From positions 1,994 through 27,180 of the forward strand of contig DEIH01000153.1 in assembly GCA_002352375.1 (NCBI GenBank): 25,187 nt of DNA, read 5' to 3'. A program made the translations under genes and the position numbers. Shown in pieces: positions 1 to 6,524 of this stretch (positions are counted from its first letter, which is position 1; the number at the start of each line of letters is the position of its first letter). Under the pieces are notes generated by a model. That model did no database searches, was not told the origin of the DNA, and worked only from the letters and a program-made list of their open reading frames with translations. The stretch is from Spirochaeta sp. UBA2779 (GTDB lineage Bacteria > Spirochaetota > Spirochaetia > DSM-2461).

Positions 1-1
1 T

Positions 2-598
2 GTAAAGTTTCAGTACAATAAGGTTTCTATGCAGGCTTTACAGAAGGAACTGAAGATCCGTGAAGCCGCATTGCCGACTCTTAAGAGTAAAGAAGCCTAC
101 CTGCGTATAACCATTAAAAGGGAAAAGTTCAGGCTGGGAGATCTGAAAAAAAATCTCGATGCATTAAGGGCTGGAATCGGGGAATCTGAATGTCTGTTTG
201 CCGAGTTCCCTCTAAACTCAATATCTGTTACTTCTGTTGAGTATGGGGAGGATAATATAGCCGGCATTTCCATTCCGGTACTTGGTGAAATCGGTTTTGA
301 AGGGAATATCCCGTCAGCAATACTGGCTCCCTCATGGCAGGCCTGGGGAGCCGGCACGGCAAAAGGTCTTATCCGGGCCCTCTCTGAAATTGATGTTGCC
401 GAGAAAAGAGTCAATCTCCTTGAGTATGCCAGAAAAAAAACAACTCAGAAGGTAAATCTGTACGAGAAAGTTCAAATCCCGGAGTTTTCCGAAGCTGTAC
501 TGAAGATTAAAAGATATCTGGAAGATGTAGAAAACCTGGAGAAAGCCTCTCAAAAGATTACAAAGGCAAAGCAGGTAGCAACCGTGGAGGCAGTCTGA
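2..598 (+). CDS. atpD: V-type ATP synthase subunit D (5' end missing)
   Basis: Central stalk (rotor) subunit D of the V1 sector, which couples ATP turnover in A3B3 to rotation of the membrane ring. The open frame continues upstream of the first ATG (base 29) to the window edge, and residues encoded there (VKFQYNKVS before MQALQKEL) fit the N-terminus of the family, so the true start lies outside the window and ATG 29 is internal. The visible part is almost all helical with long charged stretches at both ends, as expected for the antiparallel coiled coil of the rotor shaft. Its TGA overlaps the ATG of subunit I by one base, and the D-I-K order matches spirochaetal V-ATPase operons. Identification rests on sequence character plus operon context. 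Confidence 0.88.
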   Translation, partial: VKFQYNKVSMQALQKELKIREAALPTLKSKEAYLRITIKREKFRLGDLKKNLDALRAGIGESECLFAEFPLNSISVTSVEYGEDNIAGISIPVLGEIGFEGNIPSAILAPSWQAWGAGTAKGLIRALSEIDVAEKRVNLLEYARKKTTQKVNLYEKVQIPEFSEAVLKIKRYLEDVENLEKASQKITKAKQVATVEAV

Positions 599-2463
599 TG
601 GTTGAAAAGATGAATAAGATCCATCTTCTGATGGCTGCAGCCGATGGTAGTAAAGTGCTTGCCGATCTTCAGGATATCGGTGTTGTTCATGTTGAAACAT
701 CAGCGGTGAGTAATAATTCCGGTGTAATGGAGCTTGGAAGCCGTATCACCTCATTAAAGAGAACCAGCAGCGAACTGAAGAAGTTTGCCCCGGAAAATGA
801 ATCTGATGTTAAAAAAGCTGAAGTTCAGGATATTACGTCCATTCAGAGAATAACAGGGGAAACCTTATCTGAAATAGCATCACTCTCTGCTGACACAGAA
901 AGATTTCGGAAGGATCTAGCCATACTGAAGCCCTGGGGACGATTTAAACGCGCTGAATTATCCTTTCTGGAAAAAGAGGGAGTTTATATTACCTTTCATG
1001 TTGTGAATCCCAAGGTTTTTATTGCCACTGATTTCGGTGAACGGCATATCGAGGTGATTAAAGAGGATAAATCTGGTATTTACTTTGTTGAAATCCGCAG
1101 AAAGGGAGTTGAGAGTGCCGCCGAGTCTCCTTTGTACCCCGAAGAGCGCCTACCCGCAGCAGGACCAGAAGAAATTCAGCGTCAGATTCAGGATGCTGAA
1201 GTTCTGTTGGATGAACTGACGGTTCGAATGCGGAATCTTTATTTTTCTCGTTTTATTATTGAAGAGGAACTCCTCAGACTTAAGTCAGAACGGGAGAGGT
1301 TGATAGCCGGATTATCATTAGACGAAGAGGCGGATGGTGAAGTTGTCTGTCTTACCGGTTACCTGCCGGTCTCTCTGGTGTCTGAGCTTGATGAATTTGT
1401 CGAAACAAGAAGTATTGTACCGTTGATGAGCCTCTCCCGGAAGCCTGGGGAAACACCGATTAGACTGAAAAACGGCCCTGTGGCCCGGCTTTTTGAGCCG
1501 ATTACAAAAATATTCGGTCTTCCACAATATATGGAAATTGATACAACACCTTTTTTCGCACCTTTTTTCGCCTTCTTTTTCGGTTTCTGTCTTGCGGATG
1601 TGGGTTATGGTCTTCTTGTTACCCTGGCGGCCCTGGCCGGCTTCTTTCTTTTAAAGAAGAAGGCTCTTAAATCTTTAGCTGCATTAGGTTTCATTCTGGG
1701 TTTAACAACGGTAATCGGTGGATTGTTCCTGAATACGCTGTTTGGAATGAAGATTGACGGTTTACCGAATCTGCCGGATGGTGTTACATCATTCCTTCTG
1801 TTCCGTGATATCAATGATGCGATGACATTCTCCATACTGCTGGGAGTTGTTCAGATTCTTGTAGGCTTTGTTATGCAGGTTGTTAATAAGTGGCGTCAGA
1901 ATGGATTTACCTCATCCCTTCAGCCGGCGGGAACCTTCCTGCTGATTATCGGAGTGGCAATCTGGGCTGTGGGCAATCTGGGTGCCTCATTTGCAATCGG
2001 TCCCATCCCGGTAGGTTCCCTGATAGTTTCCCTTGGGAATACAGAAGTTATCGGACTGGGGCTCGCAGGGCTGGGGATACTTTTGATACTGTTCTTTAAC
2101 AACCCTGAGAAAAAAATCTGGATTCGTCCTCTTCTTGGTCTCTGGGAGATGTACGGGATTGCATCAGGTGTACCCGGGGACATCCTTTCTTATATCAGAC
2201 TCTTTGCACTATCCCTTGCAGGGGGATTACTCGGCGGAGCAATTAATTTAATTGCAATGATGATTCGCGGTGATAGTCCGAACTTCTTTTCATGGATTTT
2301 TATGCTGCTGGTTCTGATCGGCGGTCATTTTATCAATTTTGCACTGGCGGCCCTCGGGGCCTTTGTTCATCCTCTTCGTCTTACCTTTGTAGAGTTTTAC
2401 AAATCTGTAGGGTTCATCGGAGGGGGAAAACCATATAAACCTTACGGAGGAAATATATCGTGA
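598..2463 (+). CDS. atpI: V-type ATP synthase subunit I (a-subunit)
   Basis: Membrane stator subunit that forms the ion half-channels facing the K ring. It has 621 residues, a normal length. Residues 1 to about 310 are a cytoplasmic arm with coiled-coil stretches (about 190-240). The family motif DTTPFFAPFF...DVGYGL (about 315-340) opens the membrane domain, which has roughly seven or eight hydrophobic segments. SYIRLFALSLAGG near 531-543 holds the conserved arginine (R534) expected to interact with the ring carboxylate, and HPLRLTFVEFY near 591-601 is the usual C-terminal signature. The start ATG overlaps the stop of subunit D and the TGA overlaps the GTG start of subunit K by four bases, so translational coupling is likely. 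Confidence 0.95.
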   Translation: MVEKMNKIHLLMAAADGSKVLADLQDIGVVHVETSAVSNNSGVMELGSRITSLKRTSSELKKFAPENESDVKKAEVQDITSIQRITGETLSEIASLSADTERFRKDLAILKPWGRFKRAELSFLEKEGVYITFHVVNPKVFIATDFGERHIEVIKEDKSGIYFVEIRRKGVESAAESPLYPEERLPAAGPEEIQRQIQDAEVLLDELTVRMRNLYFSRFIIEEELLRLKSERERLIAGLSLDEEADGEVVCLTGYLPVSLVSELDEFVETRSIVPLMSLSRKPGETPIRLKNGPVARLFEPITKIFGLPQYMEIDTTPFFAPFFAFFFGFCLADVGYGLLVTLAALAGFFLLKKKALKSLAALGFILGLTTVIGGLFLNTLFGMKIDGLPNLPDGVTSFLLFRDINDAMTFSILLGVVQILVGFVMQVVNKWRQNGFTSSLQPAGTFLLIIGVAIWAVGNLGASFAIGPIPVGSLIVSLGNTEVIGLGLAGLGILLILFFNNPEKKIWIRPLLGLWEMYGIASGVPGDILSYIRLFALSLAGGLLGGAINLIAMMIRGDSPNFFSWIFMLLVLIGGHFINFALAALGAFVHPLRLTFVEFYKSVGFIGGGKPYKPYGGNIS

Positions 2464-2909
2464 ATATTGCAGTTATTTTAGCAGGAATCGGCCTTGGTCT
2501 CATGGTGGGACTTTCAGGAACTGGATCGGCTATCGGTTTGGTTATCGGTGGTACAAGTGTTATAGGTGCCGTTAAGAAAAAGCCTGAAGCTTTCGGTTCA
2601 TCTCTGGTTCTATCTGCATTACCTGCTACCCAGGGTCTCTACGGGTTTGTCGCATTCATACTGTTCTCCGGGTATGTTAAACCGGAGATGACCGTTTTTC
2701 AGGGAGCTCTTACCCTCGGTGCAGGTGTTGCCATGGGACTTGCCACTCTGTTTTCCGCAATTCAGCAGGGTAAAGTCTGTGCCGCAGGCATCTCAGCAAT
2801 GGGAAGTGGACATGATGTTTTCGGAAATACCTTTATTCTGGCGGTTTTTCCCGAGTTCTATGCCATTTTGGCTTTGGTTGTTTCCATTCTTATTACCGGA
2901 TTAATGTAG
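2460..2909 (+). CDS. atpK: V-type ATP synthase subunit K (proteolipid ring)
   Basis: Rotor-ring proteolipid of 149 residues with four transmembrane helices in two hairpins. The start is GTG inside a GTGA overlap with subunit I. Hairpin 1 carries LPATQG (L54, T57, Q58) instead of an acidic residue. Hairpin 2 carries the ion-carrying carboxylate E132 (FPEFYAIL) and Q103 in AIQQGK. These positions match the Na+ ligands known in Enterococcus hirae NtpK (Leu61, Thr64, Gln65, Gln110, Glu139), so Na+ coupling is inferred. It is the last gene of the operon; a GC-rich hairpin follows 28 bases after the stop. Confidence 0.94.
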   Translation: MNIAVILAGIGLGLMVGLSGTGSAIGLVIGGTSVIGAVKKKPEAFGSSLVLSALPATQGLYGFVAFILFSGYVKPEMTVFQGALTLGAGVAMGLATLFSAIQQGKVCAAGISAMGSGHDVFGNTFILAVFPEFYAILALVVSILITGLM

Positions 2910-2937
2910 TTTCTTTTTAGTTTTTATCAGTAATCGG

Positions 2938-2968
2938 CCGCCGGTTTATCTTCGGCGGTTTAATCTTG
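2938..2968 (+). terminator. Probable terminator of the V-ATPase operon
   Basis: Six-bp perfect stem CCGCCG / CGGCGG (2938-2943 and 2953-2958) with a 9-base loop, followed by TTTAATCTT. The T tract is interrupted, so termination may be partial. It lies between the end of subunit K and the patatin gene. Confidence 0.55.
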
Positions 2969-3034
2969 ACTTTCATGTTGCCTTGTTTCAGGATATAGCA
3001 ACAATAAATGTCTGCATTTTGAAGGTTGTGAATT

Positions 3035-4030
3035 ATGGTAACCATTCTTTCAATTGACGGCGGCGGTATCAGAGGTTTGCTACCGGCGAGAGTTCTTCAG
3101 GAAATCCGATTCCGTCTGGAAAAACGTGGAGAACATAGAACTTACAGTGAACTATTTAATCTTGTTGCCGGGACTTCAACCGGATCGTTGATTGCCCTGG
3201 CTGTTTCACTGAGGAACAAAGACGGAAGTGAATGCTTTCCTTCGAAAACGATTGTCGATCTTTATAAATCAAGAAGTGCAGAAATCTTTCCACTTTCCTA
3301 TCATAGTGCATTGCATACGGCTGTTCAGGCTTTCAGAAATAAATACTCAGCAGAACCGTTTGAAAAGCTTTTACTGGATTTTTTCGGTGACAAAAAACTC
3401 AGTGATGCTGAAACAAACTTATTGATAACCAGTTTTGATACCAATTCAATGCAGCCTCACTGCATGAAAAACAGAATGCCGAAAGAGATGTGGAAGGACG
3501 ACCCTGACTACCTGATGCGGGATGCGGCCAGGGCATCTGCCGCTGCACCTACATACTTCTCCCCTGCTTTCATAAGCTCAATTGAATCCCCGCAGCTGAA
3601 GTATTCGCTGATTGACGGAGGTGTTTTTGCCAGTAACCCGGCTGGTCTTGCATACGTTGAGGCAACAAAAATATTTCCGGATGAAAAAGAGTTTCTGATT
3701 TTATCTCTTGGAACCGGAAAAACCCGTCATGGTTACTCTTTTGAAGAGATTCATAGCTGGGGGTACGTAGAGTGGGTGAATCCTAAAAAGGGGTTTCCTA
3801 TTGGCGCCATAATGTCCGCCGGGCAGAGTGAATCTGTAAATCACCAGTTGAGACGATTGGATAATGTTCGATTTATACGCATCAATACAATTCTTCATGA
3901 GAAGTCGATATCAATTGACGATGCCGGAAGGGATCATATATCAACTTTACTTAAAACGGCTGATTTAATGATTAACAGTAACGATGAATTAATTGAGGAG
4001 GCATGTGAGATTCTTTCTCAGTCTTATTGA
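3035..4030 (+). CDS. Patatin-like phospholipase
   Basis: Predicted serine acyl hydrolase acting on membrane lipids, 331 residues. All patatin hallmarks are present: oxyanion-loop GGGIRG (residues 9-14), nucleophile elbow GTSTG (46-50, Ser48), and the catalytic aspartate in IDGG (Asp194). No signal peptide is seen, so it is probably cytoplasmic. ATG 3035 has a GAAGG-type RBS about 8 bases upstream. Patatin proteins can be effectors in CBASS defence, but no nucleotide cyclase or accessory gene lies next to it, so a general lipid-turnover role is more likely. Its 3' end overlaps, tail to tail, the small cysteine-protein gene on the other strand. Confidence 0.93.
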   Translation: MVTILSIDGGGIRGLLPARVLQEIRFRLEKRGEHRTYSELFNLVAGTSTGSLIALAVSLRNKDGSECFPSKTIVDLYKSRSAEIFPLSYHSALHTAVQAFRNKYSAEPFEKLLLDFFGDKKLSDAETNLLITSFDTNSMQPHCMKNRMPKEMWKDDPDYLMRDAARASAAAPTYFSPAFISSIESPQLKYSLIDGGVFASNPAGLAYVEATKIFPDEKEFLILSLGTGKTRHGYSFEEIHSWGYVEWVNPKKGFPIGAIMSAGQSESVNHQLRRLDNVRFIRINTILHEKSISIDDAGRDHISTLLKTADLMINSNDELIEEACEILSQSY

Positions 4031-4229
4031 GGTTGTCACCTTCCGGAGTCATTCCCGGTGGAGGGGACTCTTTATGTTTTATAATATGTTGAATTCTGGC
4101 GCAGGATTCAGGAATATCACCCGAATTGCAGTAAAGACTGATCAATTTTCGATCAATGGACTCAGGGTGATTCTTGTAATTCCAGTAAAAGCTGCAGGTT
4201 TCCATCAGTTCACATTCCACAATAATCAT
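3972..4229 (-). CDS. Small four-cysteine protein, function unknown
   Basis: 85 residues. It is accepted as real because ATG 4229 is preceded by an excellent RBS (GTAGGAG, 5 bases from the start) and the sequence has a regular cysteine layout: C6-x5-C12, then C33 in SLYC and C43 in ESCARI, followed by a charged, proline-rich tail. It resembles a group of short uncharacterised proteins in Gram-negative bacteria with a C-x5-C...YC-x6-9-C-A/K-R pattern (recalled from general knowledge, not searched). The spacing suggests a metal or Fe-S site, which is inference. The last 59 bases lie antisense within the 3' end of the patatin gene, so the C-terminal approximately 19 residues are read from the opposite strand of that gene and may be recent additions. 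Confidence 0.7.
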   Translation of the reverse strand: MIIVECELMETCSFYWNYKNHPESIDRKLISLYCNSGDIPESCARIQHIIKHKESPPPGMTPEGDNLNKTEKESHMPPQLIHRYC

Positions 4230-4266
4230 TTGCTCCTACAAAGAATAAAGCAACTATTGAGCCAAG

Positions 4267-4295
4267 TTATGATTAGTTTGCTAAAGTCTTGTAAA
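4267..4295 (-). promoter_or_regulatory. Possible promoter of the four-cysteine gene
   Basis: On the minus strand, TTTACA (4295-4290) is followed after 17 bases by TCATAA (4272-4267), upstream of the ATG at 4229. The -10 element is poor. The surrounding 4230-4433 stretch is AT-rich and holds no other gene I can support. Confidence 0.3.
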
Positions 4296-4433
4296 GAAAA
4301 GAAATAGTGTTGAAATATATAAAAACAGGCTTCTAGCGGCTATATGCACTTTACATGATAAATATGTGAAATCAGGTAACTGCTTTTCAGGTATGAATTA
4401 AAATAGATTTATAGACAAAGAGGTATGAAAAGA

Positions 4434-4467
4434 GCATACCACAAAGAATCTTTCCTCAGTGGTATGC
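4434..4467 (-). terminator. Hairpin terminator after the RRM gene
   Basis: Nine-bp perfect inverted repeat GCATACCAC / GTGGTATGC (4434-4442 and 4459-4467) with a 16-base loop, just downstream of the RRM stop codon (4475). On the minus strand it is followed by TCTTTT; on the plus strand by GATTTTT. It may work in both directions. Confidence 0.65.
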
Positions 4468-4474
4468 CTGATTT

Positions 4475-4753
4475 TTAGTAATCCCGGCGTGGGCGGTCAT
4501 TATCCTTACGGGGGCGGGCTTCACTGATATTCAGCGGACGTCCTGCAAAATCCTGGTTGTTCAAAGCTTCAATTGCTTCTAAAGCCTTCGCATCATCCGA
4601 CATTTCCACAAATGCAAAACCACGGGATCTTCCTGTTTCCCTGTCTGTAATGATACTGGTTGAAGTTACTTCTCCGTACTGAGCGAAAAGTTCACTCAAC
4701 TCAGATTCATCTGTTCTGAAACTCAGGTTTCCCACATAGATTTTCTTTGCCAT
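4475..4753 (-). CDS. RRM-domain RNA-binding protein
   Basis: 92-residue single-RRM protein of the type found in cyanobacteria, spirochaetes and other bacteria, probably binding RNA in post-transcriptional or cold-stress control (family knowledge). RNP2 is KIYVGNLSF (from residue 3) and RNP1 is RGFAFVEM (about 44-51). The tail is rich in Arg, Asp and Lys (ARPRKDNDRPRRDY) and lacks the long glycine-rich extension of some relatives. The start ATG 4753 has a weak AAGGA-type RBS. A small hairpin (4766-4778) sits directly upstream of the start. Transcribed alone, with its own terminator. Confidence 0.93.
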   Translation of the reverse strand: MAKKIYVGNLSFRTDESELSELFAQYGEVTSTSIITDRETGRSRGFAFVEMSDDAKALEAIEALNNQDFAGRPLNISEARPRKDNDRPRRDY

Positions 4754-4765
4754 TTTTAGTCCTTG

Positions 4766-4778
4766 TAGCCTTCGGCTA
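4766..4778 (-). promoter_or_regulatory. Small hairpin in the RRM gene leader
   Basis: TAGCC-TTC-GGCTA, a 5-bp perfect stem with a 3-base loop, ending 12 bases before the RRM start codon and overlapping the region of the RBS. It could modulate translation, perhaps with temperature or by self-binding of the RRM protein (inference). Confidence 0.35.
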
Positions 4779-4916
4779 ATTTAAATATGAAATCGGATTG
4801 AAAACGGGGACTGATTTTCAGACTGACCGAGATACTGATCCGTTCGCTTATTCCATAATACATAAAGAATACATGGGGAAAACCCCTGAATCGGTAAAAA
4901 TGCTGATTTTTTTAAA

Positions 4917-5552
4917 TTATTCTATATATTCTCCCAATCCTTCCCGGATAATTTCAATTCTTTCACCAGTCAGGTTGAGCACTGTAGTTAATGTTTTGGA
5001 TAAGGCTTCTCCACCATCCAGTATCATATCAATTCCCTTTATTCCTTCAAGTTCCCAGCCCATTTCAAATAAGTTCTCATCAGCAAACCCTGTGTCCCAC
5101 CATCCGGGATCATCCATTGAATGTGCTGCTGTTGTAGAAAACATCGGCTCACCAAGGGTCTCAATAATGGCGCGGGAGACGGGATCACCGGGAATTCGAA
5201 TTCCGACTTCTTTACGCTTCATCCCCATAATTTTTTTCAGTGTTCTCCTGGCTCCAAGAACGAACACATAAGGACCCGGAGTGAGACTATGCATCAGTTT
5301 GTACTGGGGTGTTGAAATCTCGGCAATATAAGAAATCTGTGAAATCTCCGAAGCCATCATGGTAAATAAATATCCTTTTGCGCCATCTTTGAGTGCTTTG
5401 AGTTTTGCCAGACCCAGGCTGGATGAGAAAGCACAACTGATATGCCAGCTGGTATCAGTGGGATGAGCAATTAAACCGCCATTCTTAAGGGCCGCAGCGG
5501 CCCTGTTTAGGATTCGATCATCAATATTTGTTGGAACGATATATTCAATCAT
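4917..5552 (-). CDS. YciO/Sua5-YrdC family protein
   Basis: 211-residue protein of the YrdC-like fold, the family of threonylcarbamoyl-AMP synthases (TsaC/Sua5, tRNA t6A37 synthesis) and of YciO, whose role is less clear. Seen: GGLIAHPTDTSW near the N-terminus, LTPGPYVFVL, VGIRIPGDP, and GEPMFSTTAA, in family order. The length and C-terminus (EIIREGLGEYIE) fit E. coli YciO better than the longer Sua5. The frame is open further upstream, but ATG 5552 is chosen because AAGGG lies 6 bases upstream and the protein aligns from there. It is divergent from the lipoprotein gene at 5665. No second yrdC is visible here, so the essential t6A role cannot be assigned or excluded. Confidence 0.85.
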   Translation of the reverse strand: MIEYIVPTNIDDRILNRAAAALKNGGLIAHPTDTSWHISCAFSSSLGLAKLKALKDGAKGYLFTMMASEISQISYIAEISTPQYKLMHSLTPGPYVFVLGARRTLKKIMGMKRKEVGIRIPGDPVSRAIIETLGEPMFSTTAAHSMDDPGWWDTGFADENLFEMGWELEGIKGIDMILDGGEALSKTLTTVLNLTGERIEIIREGLGEYIE

Positions 5553-5664
5553 TACAGCCCTTAGTATCGGTATACTTAAGGGTAAACTTCGGTTATTAAG
5601 CTTTAAAGTTTTACGAGGTATGTTCTGGCTCTTTGAATAGATATATGACAAGCTTACTCTCAGT

Positions 5665-6453
5665 ATGAACTTTCGATATTTCATGTACCTTTCAGTTGCA
5701 GAATTATTTTTATTTTTTTATTCATGTGCAAGCAGCCCTGAAACGAGAACAATGGTCAGGGAGATTGCACCGGGAACAGAGATTCTTGCCGGGAGGGATG
5801 AGAATGGAAAAGTCGAATGGATGGCAGCCCGTTCAACAGGATGCAGCTTATCAATTTCAACTGCATTACCGGTAGGGGGAATGGATGAAGGATATGTCTT
5901 ATCCAGACATGGTAGCGAGTACTTCAGAAATCCGGAAGTTTTAGCTGTTCTTACTGCGTCTCCCCATACTCCGATTCGTTTCCGCTCCGGTTTTCCTCAA
6001 AGTATCAGGGGCTTTTATCGTGTTGACGGTATTACCTCCTCGATGCCTGATGGCCGTCATGATGCTTTGGGTGTGAATAAAAACGGCAGACTTGAACTCC
6101 TTTCTCCCGGCGAACAGGAAGAATGGGATTACGATTCAGCCGGGGGGTTCTATACAATTCTTTCAGAAGGGTTAGCCCTGAATCCGGTTCCCGTCAGAGA
6201 TGCTGTGAGTGCTCTTGGCTGGTCGGACGATGGAGCGGTTATAATTCTTCTGGTTATCAGGGGCCGGGATGGACGGGGGTACAGTTATAAGGAGGCTGGA
6301 AACCTTTTGAGTTCTCTGGGTGCCCGGGAGGGAATTGCCATGGATGGAGGTGGTTCAGCCAGGCTGGTGTGGAGAGAAAAAAAGAGCCTTCATAGTTTCC
6401 CTGTTACCCCTTTGTACAGAGCCGTTCCAAATCATTTAATACTGATAAAGTAA
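5665..6453 (+). CDS. Lipoprotein with phosphodiester glycosidase (NAGPA/DUF2233-like) domain
   Basis: 262 residues. The N-terminus is a hydrophobic segment ending in a lipobox-like FYSCASS, so an exported, lipid-anchored protein is predicted. The body matches the phosphodiester glycosidase family (relatives of the mammalian uncovering enzyme NAGPA; bacterial members act on glycoconjugates). The key C-terminal motif is GIAMDGGGSARLVW, and an earlier ALGVNKNGRLELL strand fits the same fold. The substrate is unknown. ATG 5665 lacks a clear RBS; ATG 5683 would also give a usable signal sequence. It is divergent from the yciO-like gene and not obviously in an operon with the next gene. Confidence 0.78.
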   Translation: MNFRYFMYLSVAELFLFFYSCASSPETRTMVREIAPGTEILAGRDENGKVEWMAARSTGCSLSISTALPVGGMDEGYVLSRHGSEYFRNPEVLAVLTASPHTPIRFRSGFPQSIRGFYRVDGITSSMPDGRHDALGVNKNGRLELLSPGEQEEWDYDSAGGFYTILSEGLALNPVPVRDAVSALGWSDDGAVIILLVIRGRDGRGYSYKEAGNLLSSLGAREGIAMDGGGSARLVWREKKSLHSFPVTPLYRAVPNHLILIK

Positions 6454-6524
6454 GTGATATTTGGCCTCTGCTTGTTGACCAGGTTGGATAAAAAGTCGAA
6501 ATTCCCTTCAGGAGAAATATTCAA

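Noticed and set aside
3035..4030. Patatin gene as part of a CBASS defence system
   Set aside because: No CD-NTase cyclase, ubiquitin-like or Cap genes lie adjacent; V-ATPase and RRM genes flank it.
3993..4307. 104-residue open frame on the plus strand after the patatin gene
   Set aside because: It overlaps the patatin end in another frame and is antisense to the small cysteine gene, which has a much better RBS and motif.
4798..5271. 157-residue open frame on the plus strand opposite the YciO-like gene
   Set aside because: It lies antisense to a well-supported gene, is Ser/Pro-rich in the way of a shadow frame, and has no RBS.
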